DNA of 13,899 nt, from positions 1 through 13,899 of the forward strand of contig JARDZO010000143.1 of the NCBI GenBank assembly GCA_029240815.1. Reading direction: 5' to 3'. The position numbers and the translations under genes are program-made. The notes under the pieces are model-generated. The model did not search any database. It was not told where the DNA came from and saw only the letters and a program-made list of their open reading frames with translations. This DNA comes from Brevibacillus sp. Lineage in GTDB: Bacteria; Bacillota; Bacilli; Brevibacillales; Brevibacillaceae. Shown here one piece after another: positions 1 to 7,896 of this stretch (position 1 is its first letter; each line of letters opens with the position of its first letter).

Positions 1-1453
1 TGCCGCAATGATGGGCAAATGGAGCCAAGGCATCGGCGACGAGGATCTGGTACTGGAACAGACCCATTCTTTGCTCGCCAAAGCATTCCTGCCGGTGCTT
101 GACGACATCGCAACACCGGAGCAGACCGAAATGGATAAAGCAACCGCCACATTAGCCCATGTCAATGACTCGGTAATTGCCAAGCTGGGCAAAAAGGATA
201 TTTCCGACAAATGGGCAAACAAGCTGGGCGAAACCTTTACTGCGCTGTTGGACAAAGCTGGCATAAGCGAATCGGATGACGGTCGTATTGAGGAAATGGC
301 AGACAGGATCGAGCGCTTTGCCTCGGTGATAGAGAAAATAGAAACGTCGCTGGACGACAAAGCATCGTTGTTTGAGCTGGAGAAAACTTTCCGGATTAAG
401 TTGAACGGCGATCTGGAATCTCGCATGGAGAAAAAAGCGAAGCGGGCAGATAAGGAACAGAAGCCGTTTGCAACGCTTTCCCGCGAAACAGTGAAGGCAT
501 TAGCCAAGAACCGAGTCAATCTTGCCGTTGCAAGCGAAGATGACGGGGGAGTATGGCTGTCTTACGACTTGATCAGAAAGCATGACAGCGATGCGTTTAC
601 CATCTATTTCTTCGAACAAGATAACCTTAAAGCACCAACCAATTTGGCTCATGCCAGTGATAAGTATCAATTGGGTCTGGAAGCTGGCGGAGAGGTAATC
701 ACCCAATTTGACAAGGGAAGCGTTCGCATCACGTTGCCTTACGAGACCAGGTCAAAATATTTGCTAGCCTACCGATACGATGAAGCGAAAAAATCGTGGA
801 AGCTTTTGACCACTTCCAACGGAAAAAAGGTTGATGTAAAGAAAAAAGGCAAGCAAGCCTCCTTTGACACCGAGCAAGCTGGCAGCTTCCTGGTGGCGGA
901 TGCAGGGGTGCAAAGCATTTCTGTCACGCCAATACGGGCAAGTCTTCTGCCTGGAGAAAAGCTGCAGTTGACGGTTACAGGCAAACTATCCGACCGCAGC
1001 AAGCAAGATTTGACCAGCGCGGAGAGCGGAACCGTCTATGATTCCAATAGCAGCAGCATCACTGTTGATGAAAACGGCTTGATCCAGATTGCAGAAGATG
1101 CGAAGACAGGAGAGAGAGCCAGCATTACGGTGAAGAACGGCAACAAATCAGCCAAAGTATCTACCACAGTGACAACGGTAAAAAGTATTACGGTGACAGC
1201 TAAAAAGAAATCGGTGAGACCAGGCGTTGCTTTGCAGCTTAATGTCACCGCGAACCTGACCGACCGCAGAAAGCGCGATGTTACAAAGGCAAACTCAGGA
1301 ACCACCTACAGCATCAAGGAAGCGGATTACGCAGAGATAACCGATGACGGTCTTCTGAAAATAAGCGAGGATACGCCAGCCGGAACAAAGCTAACCGTGC
1401 TTGCCGAGTATAATGGCTTCACAGGAGAATGCACAATCTCCGTAAATAAATAA
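1..1453 (+). CDS. Surface/secreted Ig-like (Big_2-type) repeat protein, 5'-truncated by window edge
   Basis: The reading frame is open from the first bases (in-frame codons start at base 2). The first ATG (base 8) has no room for a ribosome binding site and no signal peptide follows it, so the true start almost certainly lies before the window. Numbering from that ATG, residues about 1-160 are helical and charged. Residues about 160-298 look like a beta-sandwich module of the kind seen in S-layer-associated proteins of Paenibacillus and Brevibacillus. Two homologous Ig-like repeats follow, at about 303-390 and 393-480. Each begins SI(S/T)VT, has a PG...LQL(T/N)VT strand and an LSDR/LTDR turn, and reads DDGL or DENGL near its middle. 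No catalytic motif is visible. An exported, wall-associated adhesive or structural role is inferred from the repeats only. The gene ends in TAA and is followed by a terminator. Confidence 0.75.
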   Translation, partial: AAMMGKWSQGIGDEDLVLEQTHSLLAKAFLPVLDDIATPEQTEMDKATATLAHVNDSVIAKLGKKDISDKWANKLGETFTALLDKAGISESDDGRIEEMADRIERFASVIEKIETSLDDKASLFELEKTFRIKLNGDLESRMEKKAKRADKEQKPFATLSRETVKALAKNRVNLAVASEDDGGVWLSYDLIRKHDSDAFTIYFFEQDNLKAPTNLAHASDKYQLGLEAGGEVITQFDKGSVRITLPYETRSKYLLAYRYDEAKKSWKLLTTSNGKKVDVKKKGKQASFDTEQAGSFLVADAGVQSISVTPIRASLLPGEKLQLTVTGKLSDRSKQDLTSAESGTVYDSNSSSITVDENGLIQIAEDAKTGERASITVKNGNKSAKVSTTVTTVKSITVTAKKKSVRPGVALQLNVTANLTDRRKRDVTKANSGTTYSIKEADYAEITDDGLLKISEDTPAGTKLTVLAEYNGFTGECTISVNK

Positions 1454-1487
1454 CAGATCGGGAACAAACGGAAAAAACCATTTAGCG

Positions 1488-1519
1488 AAAAACCTGACCA
1501 AGAGACGGTCAGGTTTTTT
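1488..1519 (+). terminator. Rho-independent terminator after the Ig-like gene
   Basis: Stem CCTGACC (1493-1499) pairs with GGTCAGG (1507-1513) around a 7-base loop. Flanking A and T runs extend the stem, and TTTTTT follows at 1514-1519. It lies 35 bases after the stop codon. Confidence 0.9.
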
Positions 1520-1644
1520 CCATCGCGCCTTCTTATAATCAACTTGTGGGGCCTTGATAAAGGGGAGATAGGGGACAATACGATCATAATCTGACCCCAG
1601 TGTCAATTGACCTTAGGGCTTACCTGCCATCAGTCGACGGCCCT

Positions 1645-1674
1645 TTGAATTCCATTTCCTCTCAGTGCTACACT
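1645..1674 (+). promoter_or_regulatory. Candidate sigma-A promoter for the DUF4097 gene
   Basis: TTGAAT (1645-1650) and TACACT (1669-1674) are separated by 18 bases and lie 64 bases before the ATG at 1739. Both hexamers are imperfect. The rest of the 1520-1738 intergenic stretch holds no gene I can support. It does contain GTCAATTGAC (1602-1611), a short perfect palindrome of unknown meaning. Confidence 0.35.
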
Positions 1675-1738
1675 TTTACCAGTACAGTTCAACCGAAAAG
1701 GGAACAGCGGACTAATACCCATAAGGAGTAATGAGAAC

Positions 1739-2647
1739 ATGAATAGGAATGGACTTATCGGCGTCGTGTTGATCGCCTTGGGAATTTGGTGGGGGGTATC
1801 CGTTTTGGGCTCGGGCAAAGGATTCGCATGGAGTCTGCCTTTTACCGAAACAAAGGAAGTCAACATCGTACAATCATTCGATGCAAGCAGCGTAAAAGAG
1901 GTGCTTGTAGACGTTTCCAGCACGGACGTTAACGTTGTCCGTGGAAGCTCGGAGAAAATCGAAGTGCGGCTTCACGGCGAAGCAAGCCCAAAGATGGCTG
2001 ATCAATTTCGCTTAAAGGGCGAAGACAGGGGCAATACACTTCAGATCGGCGTCGAAAAGCAGGAAGGGTTTCGAATTGGTTTCGGTTACGAGAGTGTCGC
2101 TATGACGGTCGAACTGCCTGAGAAACAATGGGATGAGATTAAAGTGAAAGTAGGCAGCGGAGATATTACTGTAGAAAACGTGGAGGGAAAAACCATTGAT
2201 GCCTTCACGAGTAGCGGAGACATCAAACTGGAAGAAAGCAAAGCTTCGGCCATCATGCTGGATACGAGCTCGGGCGATATTCAGGCGGAACAATTCAAGG
2301 CCGATACATTGAAAGTTCATTCGGACAGCGGAGACATCTCTCTCAAGGAGGGGGAAGCGGCTCTGAAAGGCGATGCGGAATCCGGAGATATCAATATCGA
2401 ATTGGTAGAGTTGTTGCATGATGCCGACTTATCCACTAGTAGCGGCGATGTGAAGATCAATTTGGAGCGGGAGCCGAAATCGCTGACGGTCGATTACAGA
2501 GGGGACTCAGGAGTCGGCAAAATCAAATGGGATGGCTTCCAGGCTACAGAGACTGAGGAAGATGATAAAATCATCAAGGGCACGTTCGGTAGCGGTGAAA
2601 CCATGCTCAAAGTATCAACGGGCTCCGGAGATTTCACGCTCGACTAA
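1739..2647 (+). CDS. Membrane-anchored DUF4097 (LiaG-like) beta-repeat protein
   Basis: This is a 302-residue protein. The start is supported by AAGGAG at 1723-1728. Residues about 5-23 form a single hydrophobic membrane anchor or uncleaved signal. The rest is an extracytoplasmic beta-rich domain with a regular (G/S/D/E)SGD(I/V) motif at residues 140, 159, 178, 197, 215 and 235, then degenerate copies at 257 and 285 and a last SGD at 296. The period is close to 19 residues, as expected for one turn of a right-handed beta-helix or stacked sheet in the DUF4097 family. That family includes LiaG of the Bacillus subtilis lia envelope-stress operon. The biochemical role of DUF4097 proteins is not established, so an envelope role is inference. 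It appears monocistronic here, bracketed by terminators, with no liaFSR genes visible. Confidence 0.85.
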   Translation: MNRNGLIGVVLIALGIWWGVSVLGSGKGFAWSLPFTETKEVNIVQSFDASSVKEVLVDVSSTDVNVVRGSSEKIEVRLHGEASPKMADQFRLKGEDRGNTLQIGVEKQEGFRIGFGYESVAMTVELPEKQWDEIKVKVGSGDITVENVEGKTIDAFTSSGDIKLEESKASAIMLDTSSGDIQAEQFKADTLKVHSDSGDISLKEGEAALKGDAESGDINIELVELLHDADLSTSSGDVKINLEREPKSLTVDYRGDSGVGKIKWDGFQATETEEDDKIIKGTFGSGETMLKVSTGSGDFTLD

Positions 2648-2685
2648 CTGATAAATATCAAGAAGAAAAAGCGTTAGACAGCAAG

Positions 2686-2728
2686 AAGAGGAGTCCACTT
2701 GGTGCTTGCCAGGCGAGACTCCTCTTTT
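2686..2728. terminator. Terminator between convergent genes
   Basis: AAGAGGAGTC (2686-2695) pairs perfectly with GACTCCTCTT (2717-2726) around a 21-base loop, followed by more T. A's flank the left arm, so it can also serve the minus-strand DUF488 remnant, whose stop codon is at 2740-2742. Confidence 0.85.
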
Positions 2729-2739
2729 CGTTTGCTTGT

Positions 2740-2985
2740 TTACAAATGCACAATTTCAATCCGATTATCAAATTCCCTCAAATACTCCACAACCAGCTTT
2801 CGATGGCAATGATGGGGCTTCTCTTCGCTGCACAAGAAACAGGGAACTTTGTCGCCTAACCATCCATCCATCTTTGCTTCTACCTTTCGTTCAGCCAACA
2901 AATCCACGAAGGTCTTCTCAAATTCAGCCCAGGGGATCTCTTTTTGCCTGAACTCACGGCCATTTGAATGGTTTTGGGCTATCAA
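2740..2985 (-). pseudogene. C-terminal remnant of a DUF488 family gene
   Basis: The minus strand encodes about 70 recognisable residues of a DUF488 protein. They include the segment EIPWAEFEKTF, an LLAERK helix, the conserved CFLCSEEKPHHCHRKLV block with its CHR motif, and the closing IEIVHL. Intact DUF488 proteins of this type are typically about 120 residues or more and start with an IYTIGHS-like strand. That N-terminal part is missing. Reading upstream on the minus strand (beyond about base 2960) gives unrelated codons and an in-frame stop just beyond 2985. No ribosome binding site precedes the remnant. I read it as a gene whose 5' end was deleted. The family's function is unsettled, so none is assigned. 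Confidence 0.7.
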
Positions 2986-3162
2986 TCAATTTAAGACTAT
3001 ATGGTCTTTTTTTATCGTATTGTAATTATAATATTCTGTCAAATTCTATTCCCAATCACCACTTATCAGGGTACGACAGCTAATTAGCTGCTTTTTTCTT
3101 GGACCCGCCAATCAATAGAAAAGGGATGAGAAGATGAATTACAAAAAAATAACAGAATATGG
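2986..3162. other. AT-rich intergenic scar with two terminator-like hairpins
   Basis: This stretch is clearly more AT-rich than its surroundings and has no convincing gene. It holds a weak hairpin with T-run (AAGAC 2993-2997, GTCTT 3004-3008, T to 3013) and a clearer one at 3077-3097. A possible micro-ORF of 11 codons (ATG 3134 to TAA 3169) begins here after a GGGATGAG sequence, but nothing else supports it. Confidence 0.5.
3077..3097 (+). terminator. Orphan terminator-like hairpin
   Basis: CAGCT (3077-3081) and AGCTG (3086-3090) enclose AATT, forming a 14-base perfect palindrome followed by C and TTTTTT (3092-3097). No plus-strand gene ends just before it, so it is probably left over from a lost gene. 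Confidence 0.55.
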
Positions 3163-3191
3163 TTCTTAAAAAAGCTCTTTGATGATAAAAT
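3163..3191 (+). promoter_or_regulatory. Weak candidate promoter for the DUF805 gene
   Basis: TAAAAT (3186-3191) is a good -10 match (5 of 6). With a 17-base spacer it is preceded by TTCTTA (3163-3168), a poor -35 element. A predicted start near 3198 would leave a leader of about 38 bases. Confidence 0.3.
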
Positions 3192-3235
3192 ATCTTGGTG
3201 TTTACAAAATTGGAAGAGAAAAGGAGGTTTCTGTT

Positions 3236-3595
3236 ATGCATTGGTATTTGGATGTATTAAAGCAGTACGTAGCTTTTTCAGGAAGAGCGAGACGTCAAGA
3301 GTATTGGATGTTTATTTTGTTTAGCCTCATCATCTCCTTGATTCTGGCGATTGTGGAAAATCTCATTGGTATTCCTAACGTATTAACTGGCATTTATTCT
3401 TTAGCGGTTTTATTGCCTTCTCTGAGTGTACTGTTCCGTCGACTGCATGATACAGGACGAAGTGGCTGGTGGTTTTTGATTTCGTTTATCCCTGTAATTG
3501 GCTCGATTATCCTGTTAGTATTTACGTGCCTGGACAGTACCGAAGATAATCAATATGGACCGAATCCAAAAACAGGGGCTAATACTTCTGTTTAA
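3236..3595 (+). CDS. DUF805 family small membrane protein
   Basis: This is a 119-residue integral membrane protein. ATG 3236 is chosen because AAGGAGGT (3221-3228) sits 7 bases before it; the longer frame from 3179 has no such site. The N-terminal GRARRQEYW motif before the first hydrophobic segment (about 24-42), two further membrane segments (about 50-66 and 77-98), the signature LFRRLHDTGRSGWW (about 66-79) and the closing ...DNQYGPNP are the hallmarks of DUF805. The length is typical. The family's function is unknown; members are inner-membrane proteins sometimes linked to stress or phage genes. It seems to be transcribed alone and ends with its own terminator. Confidence 0.9.
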   Translation: MHWYLDVLKQYVAFSGRARRQEYWMFILFSLIISLILAIVENLIGIPNVLTGIYSLAVLLPSLSVLFRRLHDTGRSGWWFLISFIPVIGSIILLVFTCLDSTEDNQYGPNPKTGANTSV

Positions 3596-3604
3596 TCAGT
3601 ATCA

Positions 3605-3636
3605 AGCCTCCTCTGAAATCAGGTGGGGGCTTTTTT
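3605..3636 (+). terminator. Terminator after the DUF805 gene
   Basis: AGCCTCC (3605-3611) pairs with GGGGGCT (3625-3631), with one G-T pair. An inner CTG/CAG stem (3613-3615 with 3620-3622) sits above it, and TTTTTT follows. Confidence 0.85.
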
Positions 3637-3679
3637 CATTTAGCAATAGTCACGAACGTCTTGCATGAAAACGATCCTA

Positions 3680-3708
3680 TTGTATAAAATAGGGGGAGGG
3701 AGTATAAT
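3680..3708 (+). promoter_or_regulatory. csoR promoter with overlapping CsoR-like operator
   Basis: TTGTAT (3680-3685) and a perfect TATAAT (3703-3708) are separated by 17 bases. The spacer and -10 are covered by an 18-base box, ATAGGGGGAGGGAGTATA (3689-3706). It matches the box at the copZ promoter at 14 of 18 positions. CsoR operators are known to be G-tract sequences flanked by TA-rich ends, so autoregulation by CsoR is the likely reading. Confidence 0.75.
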
Positions 3709-3732
3709 GGACGCATAAAGGAGATGATTGGA

Positions 3733-4083
3733 ATGAGCATGGACATAGAACAAGTGAATCCAATAACCGCTGAAGACCCGGCTTGCTGTTCTCATGGGGG
3801 AACAGAGCGCAAGAGCCATCATTCCGAGAAGGAGAAAAATAGCTTGATCAGTCGATTGAATCGGATCGAAGGTCAAGTCCGCGGCATCAAAGGGATGATT
3901 GAAAAGGACGTATACTGTGATGATGTGCTGAATCAAATCGCTTCAGTCCAATCGGCACTGAATGGAGTAGGAAAGCTCTTGCTGGAACATCACATGAAAA
4001 GCTGCGTCATTGAACGCATTCAGGAAGGCGACACAGAAGTGCTGAACGAGCTGCTGACAACGATGAATAAACTGATGAAATAA
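3733..4083 (+). CDS. csoR: Copper-sensing transcriptional repressor CsoR
   Basis: This is a 116-residue all-helical CsoR/RcnR family repressor. It binds operator DNA when copper-free and releases it on Cu(I) binding. The motif RLNRIEGQVRGIKGM opens the family domain. The copper ligands are present with canonical spacing: Cys62 (in VYCDDVL), His87 and Cys91 (in HHMKSC), matching Cys45/His70/Cys74 of the Bacillus subtilis protein. ATG 3733 is preferred over ATG 3724 because AAAGGAG ends at base 3723, immediately before the earlier ATG. The N-terminal extension of about 35 residues carries an extra CCSH and a later SHH, so it could add metal ligands; the B. subtilis protein has a His-containing but Cys-free extension. 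The gene has its own promoter and terminator and lies just upstream of its presumed targets, copZ and copA. Confidence 0.93.
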   Translation: MSMDIEQVNPITAEDPACCSHGGTERKSHHSEKEKNSLISRLNRIEGQVRGIKGMIEKDVYCDDVLNQIASVQSALNGVGKLLLEHHMKSCVIERIQEGDTEVLNELLTTMNKLMK

Positions 4084-4100
4084 CGAGTGGACAGGAAGAC

Positions 4101-4125
4101 AGCAGCTAAGGGAGGCTGCTTTTTT
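4101..4125 (+). terminator. Terminator after csoR
   Basis: AGCAGC (4101-4106) pairs with GCTGCT (4115-4120) around an 8-base loop, followed by a T run to 4125. It separates csoR transcription from copZA. Confidence 0.85.
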
Positions 4126-4138
4126 CTTGGGGGGGAAT

Positions 4139-4156
4139 ATAGGGTACACAGGTATA
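4139..4156 (+). promoter_or_regulatory. Upstream CsoR-like box of the copZ region
   Basis: ATAGGGTACACAGGTATA has the same length and the same ends (ATAGGGT...GGTATA) as the proximal box and matches it at 13 of 18 positions; only the middle differs. It begins exactly 40 bases before that box, about four helical turns. TATACT (4153-4158) overlaps its end and could be a second -10, but no good -35 precedes it. Confidence 0.5.
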
Positions 4157-4168
4157 CTAAAATCGTTG

Positions 4169-4198
4169 TTGACACAACATAGGGTCGGGGGGTATATT
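4169..4198 (+). promoter_or_regulatory. copZA promoter with CsoR operator
   Basis: A consensus TTGACA (4169-4174) and TATATT (4193-4198) are separated by 18 bases. The box ATAGGGTCGGGGGGTATA (4179-4196) fills the spacer and enters the -10, an ideal position for repression by CsoR. Copper would relieve it. The predicted leader to the copZ ATG is about 45 bases. Confidence 0.8.
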
Positions 4199-4247
4199 AT
4201 ATTCAAGAGATCGATGGGAATGAAACCCAATCAAAGGAGCGATTACG

Positions 4248-4478
4248 ATGAACACTTTCACTTTGCAAGTAGAAGGCATGAGCTGCCAACACTGCGTCCA
4301 TTCCATTGAAGGAGCGCTTAAAGAAATCGGGGCGAGCGGAAAAGTCAATCTCGCCACGAATACGGTTGAGGTAACGTATGACGAGGGAAAAATCTCTCTG
4401 GAGTCTGTAAAGGAAGCGATCGAGGAACAAGGCTACGAGGTCGTGTCATTCAACAAAAATGAGGAAAGGAGTGAGTGA
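4248..4478 (+). CDS. copZ: Copper chaperone CopZ
   Basis: This is a 76-residue single heavy-metal-associated (HMA) domain protein. The Cu(I)-binding loop GMSCQHC has Cys13 and Cys16 near the N-terminus, and the fold continues as expected for ferredoxin-like beta-alpha-beta-beta-alpha-beta (helix [10 protein letters not shown], strand VEVTYDEG, helix [12 protein letters not shown]). The length is slightly above the usual 68-70 residues because of a charged C-terminal tail. It shuttles cytosolic Cu(I) to CopA. AAAGGAG (4233-4239) lies 8 bases before ATG 4248. It is first in the copZ-copA-lipoprotein operon, with copA only 2 bases after its stop codon. Confidence 0.95.
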   Translation: MNTFTLQVEGMSCQHCVHSIEGALKEIGASGKVNLATNTVEVTYDEGKISLESVKEAIEEQGYEVVSFNKNEERSE

Positions 4479-4480
4479 GA

Positions 4481-6922
4481 ATGGAAGCGACCGCAATAAA
4501 TGAAAACAAACAGATCAATCTGCAAATCACAGGCATGACTTGTGCTGCATGTGCCATTCGGATCGAAAAAGGCTTGAACAAACTGGAAGGGGTAGCCACA
4601 GCAAATGTAAACTTCGCCATGGAAAAAGCGAGTGTCACCTTTGATCCGGCCAAAGTCGATGTCAATCGGCTGGAGGAAAGCATCAAGAAGCTGGGATATG
4701 GCACTGCGAAGGGAACGGTAGATTTTCAAGTGGAAGGGATGACCTGCGCTGCCTGTGCGAACCGGATTGAAAAGGGGCTGAATAAGCTTCCCGGTGTGAC
4801 GAAAGCAACGGTCAACTTCGCGATGGAAACTGCTCATGTAGAGTACTCCGCGAGTGAAGTGACCGTAGCGGATATGCAGAAAAAGGTAGAGCAGCTTGGC
4901 TATAAGGCCATTTTGAAAACAGGCGATGCCGCGAACGCAGTAGATCACCGCGAAAAAGAAGTGAAGCTGCAAAAACGCAAATTGCTCATCTCGGTCATTC
5001 TCTCGTTACCGCTTCTGTGGGGTATGGTCGGTCACTTCTCGTTTACGTCCTGGATCTACATGCCAGAAATCCTTATGAATCCATGGCTGCAATTGATTTT
5101 GGCTACTCCGGTTCAATTTTACGTTGGCAGGCAGTTTTATGTGGGGGCGTACAAAGCGCTCCGCAATGGCAGTGCCAATATGGACGTCCTGGTGTCGTTA
5201 GGGACATCCGCTGCATACTTCTACAGCTTGTACCTGACGCTCAGCTGGTTTGCCGACGGTGGAAGTGCTCATCATGGTCCATCCCTCTATTACGAGACAA
5301 GTGCGGTTCTGATTACACTCGTGATTATGGGCAAATTGTTTGAATCGCTGGCAAAAGGTCGGTCGTCGGAAGCAATTAAGTCATTGATGGGACTGCAAGC
5401 AAAAACGGCGTTGGTCATGCGTGATGGTCAAGAGATTTCTATTCCAGTAGACGAAGTGATTGTCGGGGATATCGTCTTGGTGCGCCCGGGTGACAAAGTA
5501 CCGGTCGACGGGGAAGTCATGGAAGGCATGTCGTCCGTAGACGAATCGATGCTAACCGGAGAAAGTATTCCGGTATCCAAGAAGCCTGGTGACGCCGTCA
5601 TAGGTGCGACAATTAACAAAAACGGCGTACTGAAAATCCAAGCAACCAAAGTGGGGAAAGAGACAGCTCTCGCTCAGATCATTAAAGTCGTAGAAGAAGC
5701 GCAGGGTTCGAAGGCACCGATTCAACGGGTTGCAGACGTCATATCGGGAATTTTTGTTCCGATCGTTGTCGGTATTGCAGTAGTCGCGTTTCTGATCTGG
5801 TATTTCTTTGTGACACCCGGTAATTTCGCGGATGCATTGGAAATTGCCATTGCGATTCTGGTAATCGCTTGCCCTTGCGCACTTGGCTTAGCGACGCCGA
5901 CCTCTATTATGGCGGGATCGGGACGTTCGGCTGAGCTCGGTATCTTGTTCAAAGGCGGCGAGCACTTGGAGATGACCCACAAGATTGATGCGATTATTTT
6001 AGACAAAACAGGAACAGTCACAAAAGGAAAACCGGAGCTGACGGATGTTCTGGTCGATGGCGACGAAATGGAATTTCTCAAGCTCGTGGGAGCAGCCGAA
6101 AAAAATTCGGAGCATCCACTGGCAGAAGCAATTGTGGCAGGAATCCAGGCAAAAGGTATTTCCCTACCAGCTACGGAAGCGTTTGAAGCGATCCCGGGCT
6201 TTGGTATCAAGGCTGTGGTGGAAGGAAAAGAGCTGCTGATTGGCACGCGCCGCTTGATGCAAACATTCGAGGTAGATGCCAAAAACGCTTTTAAAACAAT
6301 GTCTCGTCTGGAGGAAGACGGAAAAACTGCCATGCTTGTCGCAATAAATAAACGGTACGTGGGTATAGTAGCAGTAGCGGATACGATCAAAGAAACGTCC
6401 AAAGATGCTGTTAGCCGATTGAAAGAGATGGGCATCCAGGTCGTTATGATCACGGGAGATAACGAACGGACAGCAAAAGCGATCGCCGCCCAGGTCGGAA
6501 TCGATCATGTACTGGCGGAAGTACTGCCTGAAGGCAAGGCAGAAGAAGTAAAGAAACTACAAGCGCAAGGCAAAAAGGTAGCGATGGTCGGGGATGGAAT
6601 CAACGATGCTCCAGCACTCGCAACAGCTGATATCGGAATGGCGATCGGCACAGGTACGGATGTGGCCATGGAAGCAGCGGACCTGACACTCATGCGCGGC
6701 GATCTTTCAAGCATTCCGGATGCAATCTATATGAGCCGGAAGACCATGCGCAACATCAAACAAAATTTGTTCTGGGCGCTCGGTTACAATATGCTCGGGA
6801 TTCCGATTGCTGCCATCGGCTTGCTGGCACCGTGGGTTGCAGGAGCTGCCATGGCGTTAAGCTCGGTATCTGTTGTGCTGAATGCACTTCGCTTGCAGCG
6901 TGTCAAAGTTCCACAAAAATGA
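4481..6922 (+). CDS. copA: Cu(I)-exporting P1B-type ATPase CopA
   Basis: This is an 813-residue membrane pump that exports Cu(I) at the cost of ATP. Two N-terminal HMA domains carry GMTCAAC loops (Cys21/Cys24 and Cys89/Cys92). The membrane part begins near residue 168. The actuator motif TGES is at 359-362. The transmembrane copper site CPC has Cys464 and Cys466. The phosphorylated Asp of DKTGT is residue 508, the HP motif is His545-Pro546, and GDGIND is at 704-709. The last membrane helices contain YN and the MALSS motif typical of copper-specific P1B-1 pumps. Length and order match Bacillus subtilis CopA (about 800 residues). AAAGGAG (4465-4471) supports ATG 4481; a GTG at 4475 overlaps the copZ stop but lies too close to that site. 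All key residues are intact. Confidence 0.96.
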   Translation: MEATAINENKQINLQITGMTCAACAIRIEKGLNKLEGVATANVNFAMEKASVTFDPAKVDVNRLEESIKKLGYGTAKGTVDFQVEGMTCAACANRIEKGLNKLPGVTKATVNFAMETAHVEYSASEVTVADMQKKVEQLGYKAILKTGDAANAVDHREKEVKLQKRKLLISVILSLPLLWGMVGHFSFTSWIYMPEILMNPWLQLILATPVQFYVGRQFYVGAYKALRNGSANMDVLVSLGTSAAYFYSLYLTLSWFADGGSAHHGPSLYYETSAVLITLVIMGKLFESLAKGRSSEAIKSLMGLQAKTALVMRDGQEISIPVDEVIVGDIVLVRPGDKVPVDGEVMEGMSSVDESMLTGESIPVSKKPGDAVIGATINKNGVLKIQATKVGKETALAQIIKVVEEAQGSKAPIQRVADVISGIFVPIVVGIAVVAFLIWYFFVTPGNFADALEIAIAILVIACPCALGLATPTSIMAGSGRSAELGILFKGGEHLEMTHKIDAIILDKTGTVTKGKPELTDVLVDGDEMEFLKLVGAAEKNSEHPLAEAIVAGIQAKGISLPATEAFEAIPGFGIKAVVEGKELLIGTRRLMQTFEVDAKNAFKTMSRLEEDGKTAMLVAINKRYVGIVAVADTIKETSKDAVSRLKEMGIQVVMITGDNERTAKAIAAQVGIDHVLAEVLPEGKAEEVKKLQAQGKKVAMVGDGINDAPALATADIGMAIGTGTDVAMEAADLTLMRGDLSSIPDAIYMSRKTMRNIKQNLFWALGYNMLGIPIAAIGLLAPWVAGAAMALSSVSVVLNALRLQRVKVPQK

Positions 6923-6937
6923 ATGGAGAGATTAGGG

Positions 6938-7789
6938 ATGAAGAAAAGAATGATGACGATTGCCGGAGCATTGACTTTCACGTTGTTGCTGGCGGGATGT
7001 GGCAGCACCGAAGAAGCGAACCAGACCAGCAACCACGGAGCAAATCACACACAAGGGGAAAGTCACGCTGGACACAATGCTGCACAAACAGCCCCTACGG
7101 ATAACCTCAAAGCTTCGTTTACATTTGCCACAGGGAGTGCAAAAGCAAAGGAAGAAACAGAAGTTCATGTGCAAATCACCGATCAGAATGGGACACCTGT
7201 AAACGATTTTGAAGTTAATCATGAGAAGCTGCTCCATCTGATCGTGGTCAGTGACGACCTCTCGTCTTTTAGCCACATCCACCCCGAATTCAAGGGAGAC
7301 GGCAAGTTTGCGGTACAAACCGCCTTTCCGAGTGGCGGCAAGTACAAGATGTTCGCAGACTTCAAACCAGTCGGCGGATCAGGAACGACATTGAGTGAAT
7401 GGATGAATGTGGAGGGAACAGCAGCTGGGCGAACTGCCATCACGCCGGATGCGAAACTTGTAAAAGAAGTGGACGGTAAAGAAATTGAGCTGTCCTTGAG
7501 CCATGCGAAAGCCAACGAAGAGGTCGCCTTGACCTATGAGATTCGCGATGGGAAGACGAAAAAAGGAATTCATGACCTGGAGCCGTATCTGGGCGCAGTC
7601 GGGCATGTCGTCATTCTTTCGGCGGATGCGGAACAGTATTTGCACGTGCACCCTTTGGATGAAAAAGCGACGGGGCCCAAAGCGCAATTCGCGACATCGT
7701 TCCCGCATAGCGGTATCTATAAAATCTGGGGACAATTTCAACATAAAGGCGAAGTCATTACCGTGCCATTCGTCGTTGAAATTAAATAA
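6938..7789 (+). CDS. His-rich YtkA-like copper-binding-type lipoprotein
   Basis: This is a 283-residue predicted lipoprotein, last in the copper operon. ATG 6938 gives a clean signal peptide (MKKRMM, hydrophobic stretch, LLAGC lipobox with Cys21) and has GGAGAG about 7 bases upstream. ATG 6923 would put extra charged residues before the signal and lacks such a site. After the lipid anchor comes a linker with His33, His37, His43 and His46, then two related beta-sandwich halves. The first half has HLIVVSDDLSSFSHIHP (His100, His113, His115) and the second has HVVILS...YLHVHP (His223, His236, His238), the pattern of YtkA-like domains. It is anchored outside the membrane, where it could bind copper delivered by CopA. 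The copper role is inferred from the His motifs and the 15-base gap after copA. Confidence 0.85.
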   Translation: MKKRMMTIAGALTFTLLLAGCGSTEEANQTSNHGANHTQGESHAGHNAAQTAPTDNLKASFTFATGSAKAKEETEVHVQITDQNGTPVNDFEVNHEKLLHLIVVSDDLSSFSHIHPEFKGDGKFAVQTAFPSGGKYKMFADFKPVGGSGTTLSEWMNVEGTAAGRTAITPDAKLVKEVDGKEIELSLSHAKANEEVALTYEIRDGKTKKGIHDLEPYLGAVGHVVILSADAEQYLHVHPLDEKATGPKAQFATSFPHSGIYKIWGQFQHKGEVITVPFVVEIK

Positions 7790-7812
7790 CAGCGAAAGGG
7801 GAGAAGGGAAGG

Positions 7813-7896
7813 CGTATCGTATGGGAGAGATACGAAATATAGCCGTTGCTCCAGCGATCCAGGCAAGCTGGAGCAATTGCAGCAGCTGGTCGGCTA
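7813..7896 (+). other. Structured intergenic element (two nested hairpins)
   Basis: CGTATC (7813-7818) pairs with GATACG (7829-7834). A perfect 10-base inverted repeat TTGCTCCAGC/GCTGGAGCAA (7846-7855 with 7867-7876) is enclosed by TAGCCG/CGGCTA (7840-7845 with 7891-7896). No T tract follows, so it is not a standard terminator, although it is the only strong structure after the copper operon. It may end or stabilise the copper mRNA or act in the leader of the next cluster. Confidence 0.55.

Noticed and set aside
1391..1606. Minus-strand 71-residue ORF suggesting a transposase remnant
   Set aside because: I see no recognisable transposase motif, and it overlaps the Ig-like gene end and its terminator. 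No terminal inverted repeats or target duplications are evident.
1571..1611. GGGGACA...TGACCCC and GTCAATTGAC as insertion-element ends
   Set aside because: The repeats are short and imperfect, with nothing mobile beside them.
2706..2951. Plus-strand 81-residue ORF
   Set aside because: It is the shadow of the minus-strand DUF488 remnant, which has clear family motifs.
3134..3169. 11-codon ORF before the DUF805 gene
   Set aside because: It lies upstream of the likeliest promoter, its Shine-Dalgarno sequence is weak, and nothing else supports it.
5722..6453. Minus-strand 243-residue ORF
   Set aside because: It is antisense to the core of copA, where strong codon bias keeps the opposite frame open; no family resemblance.
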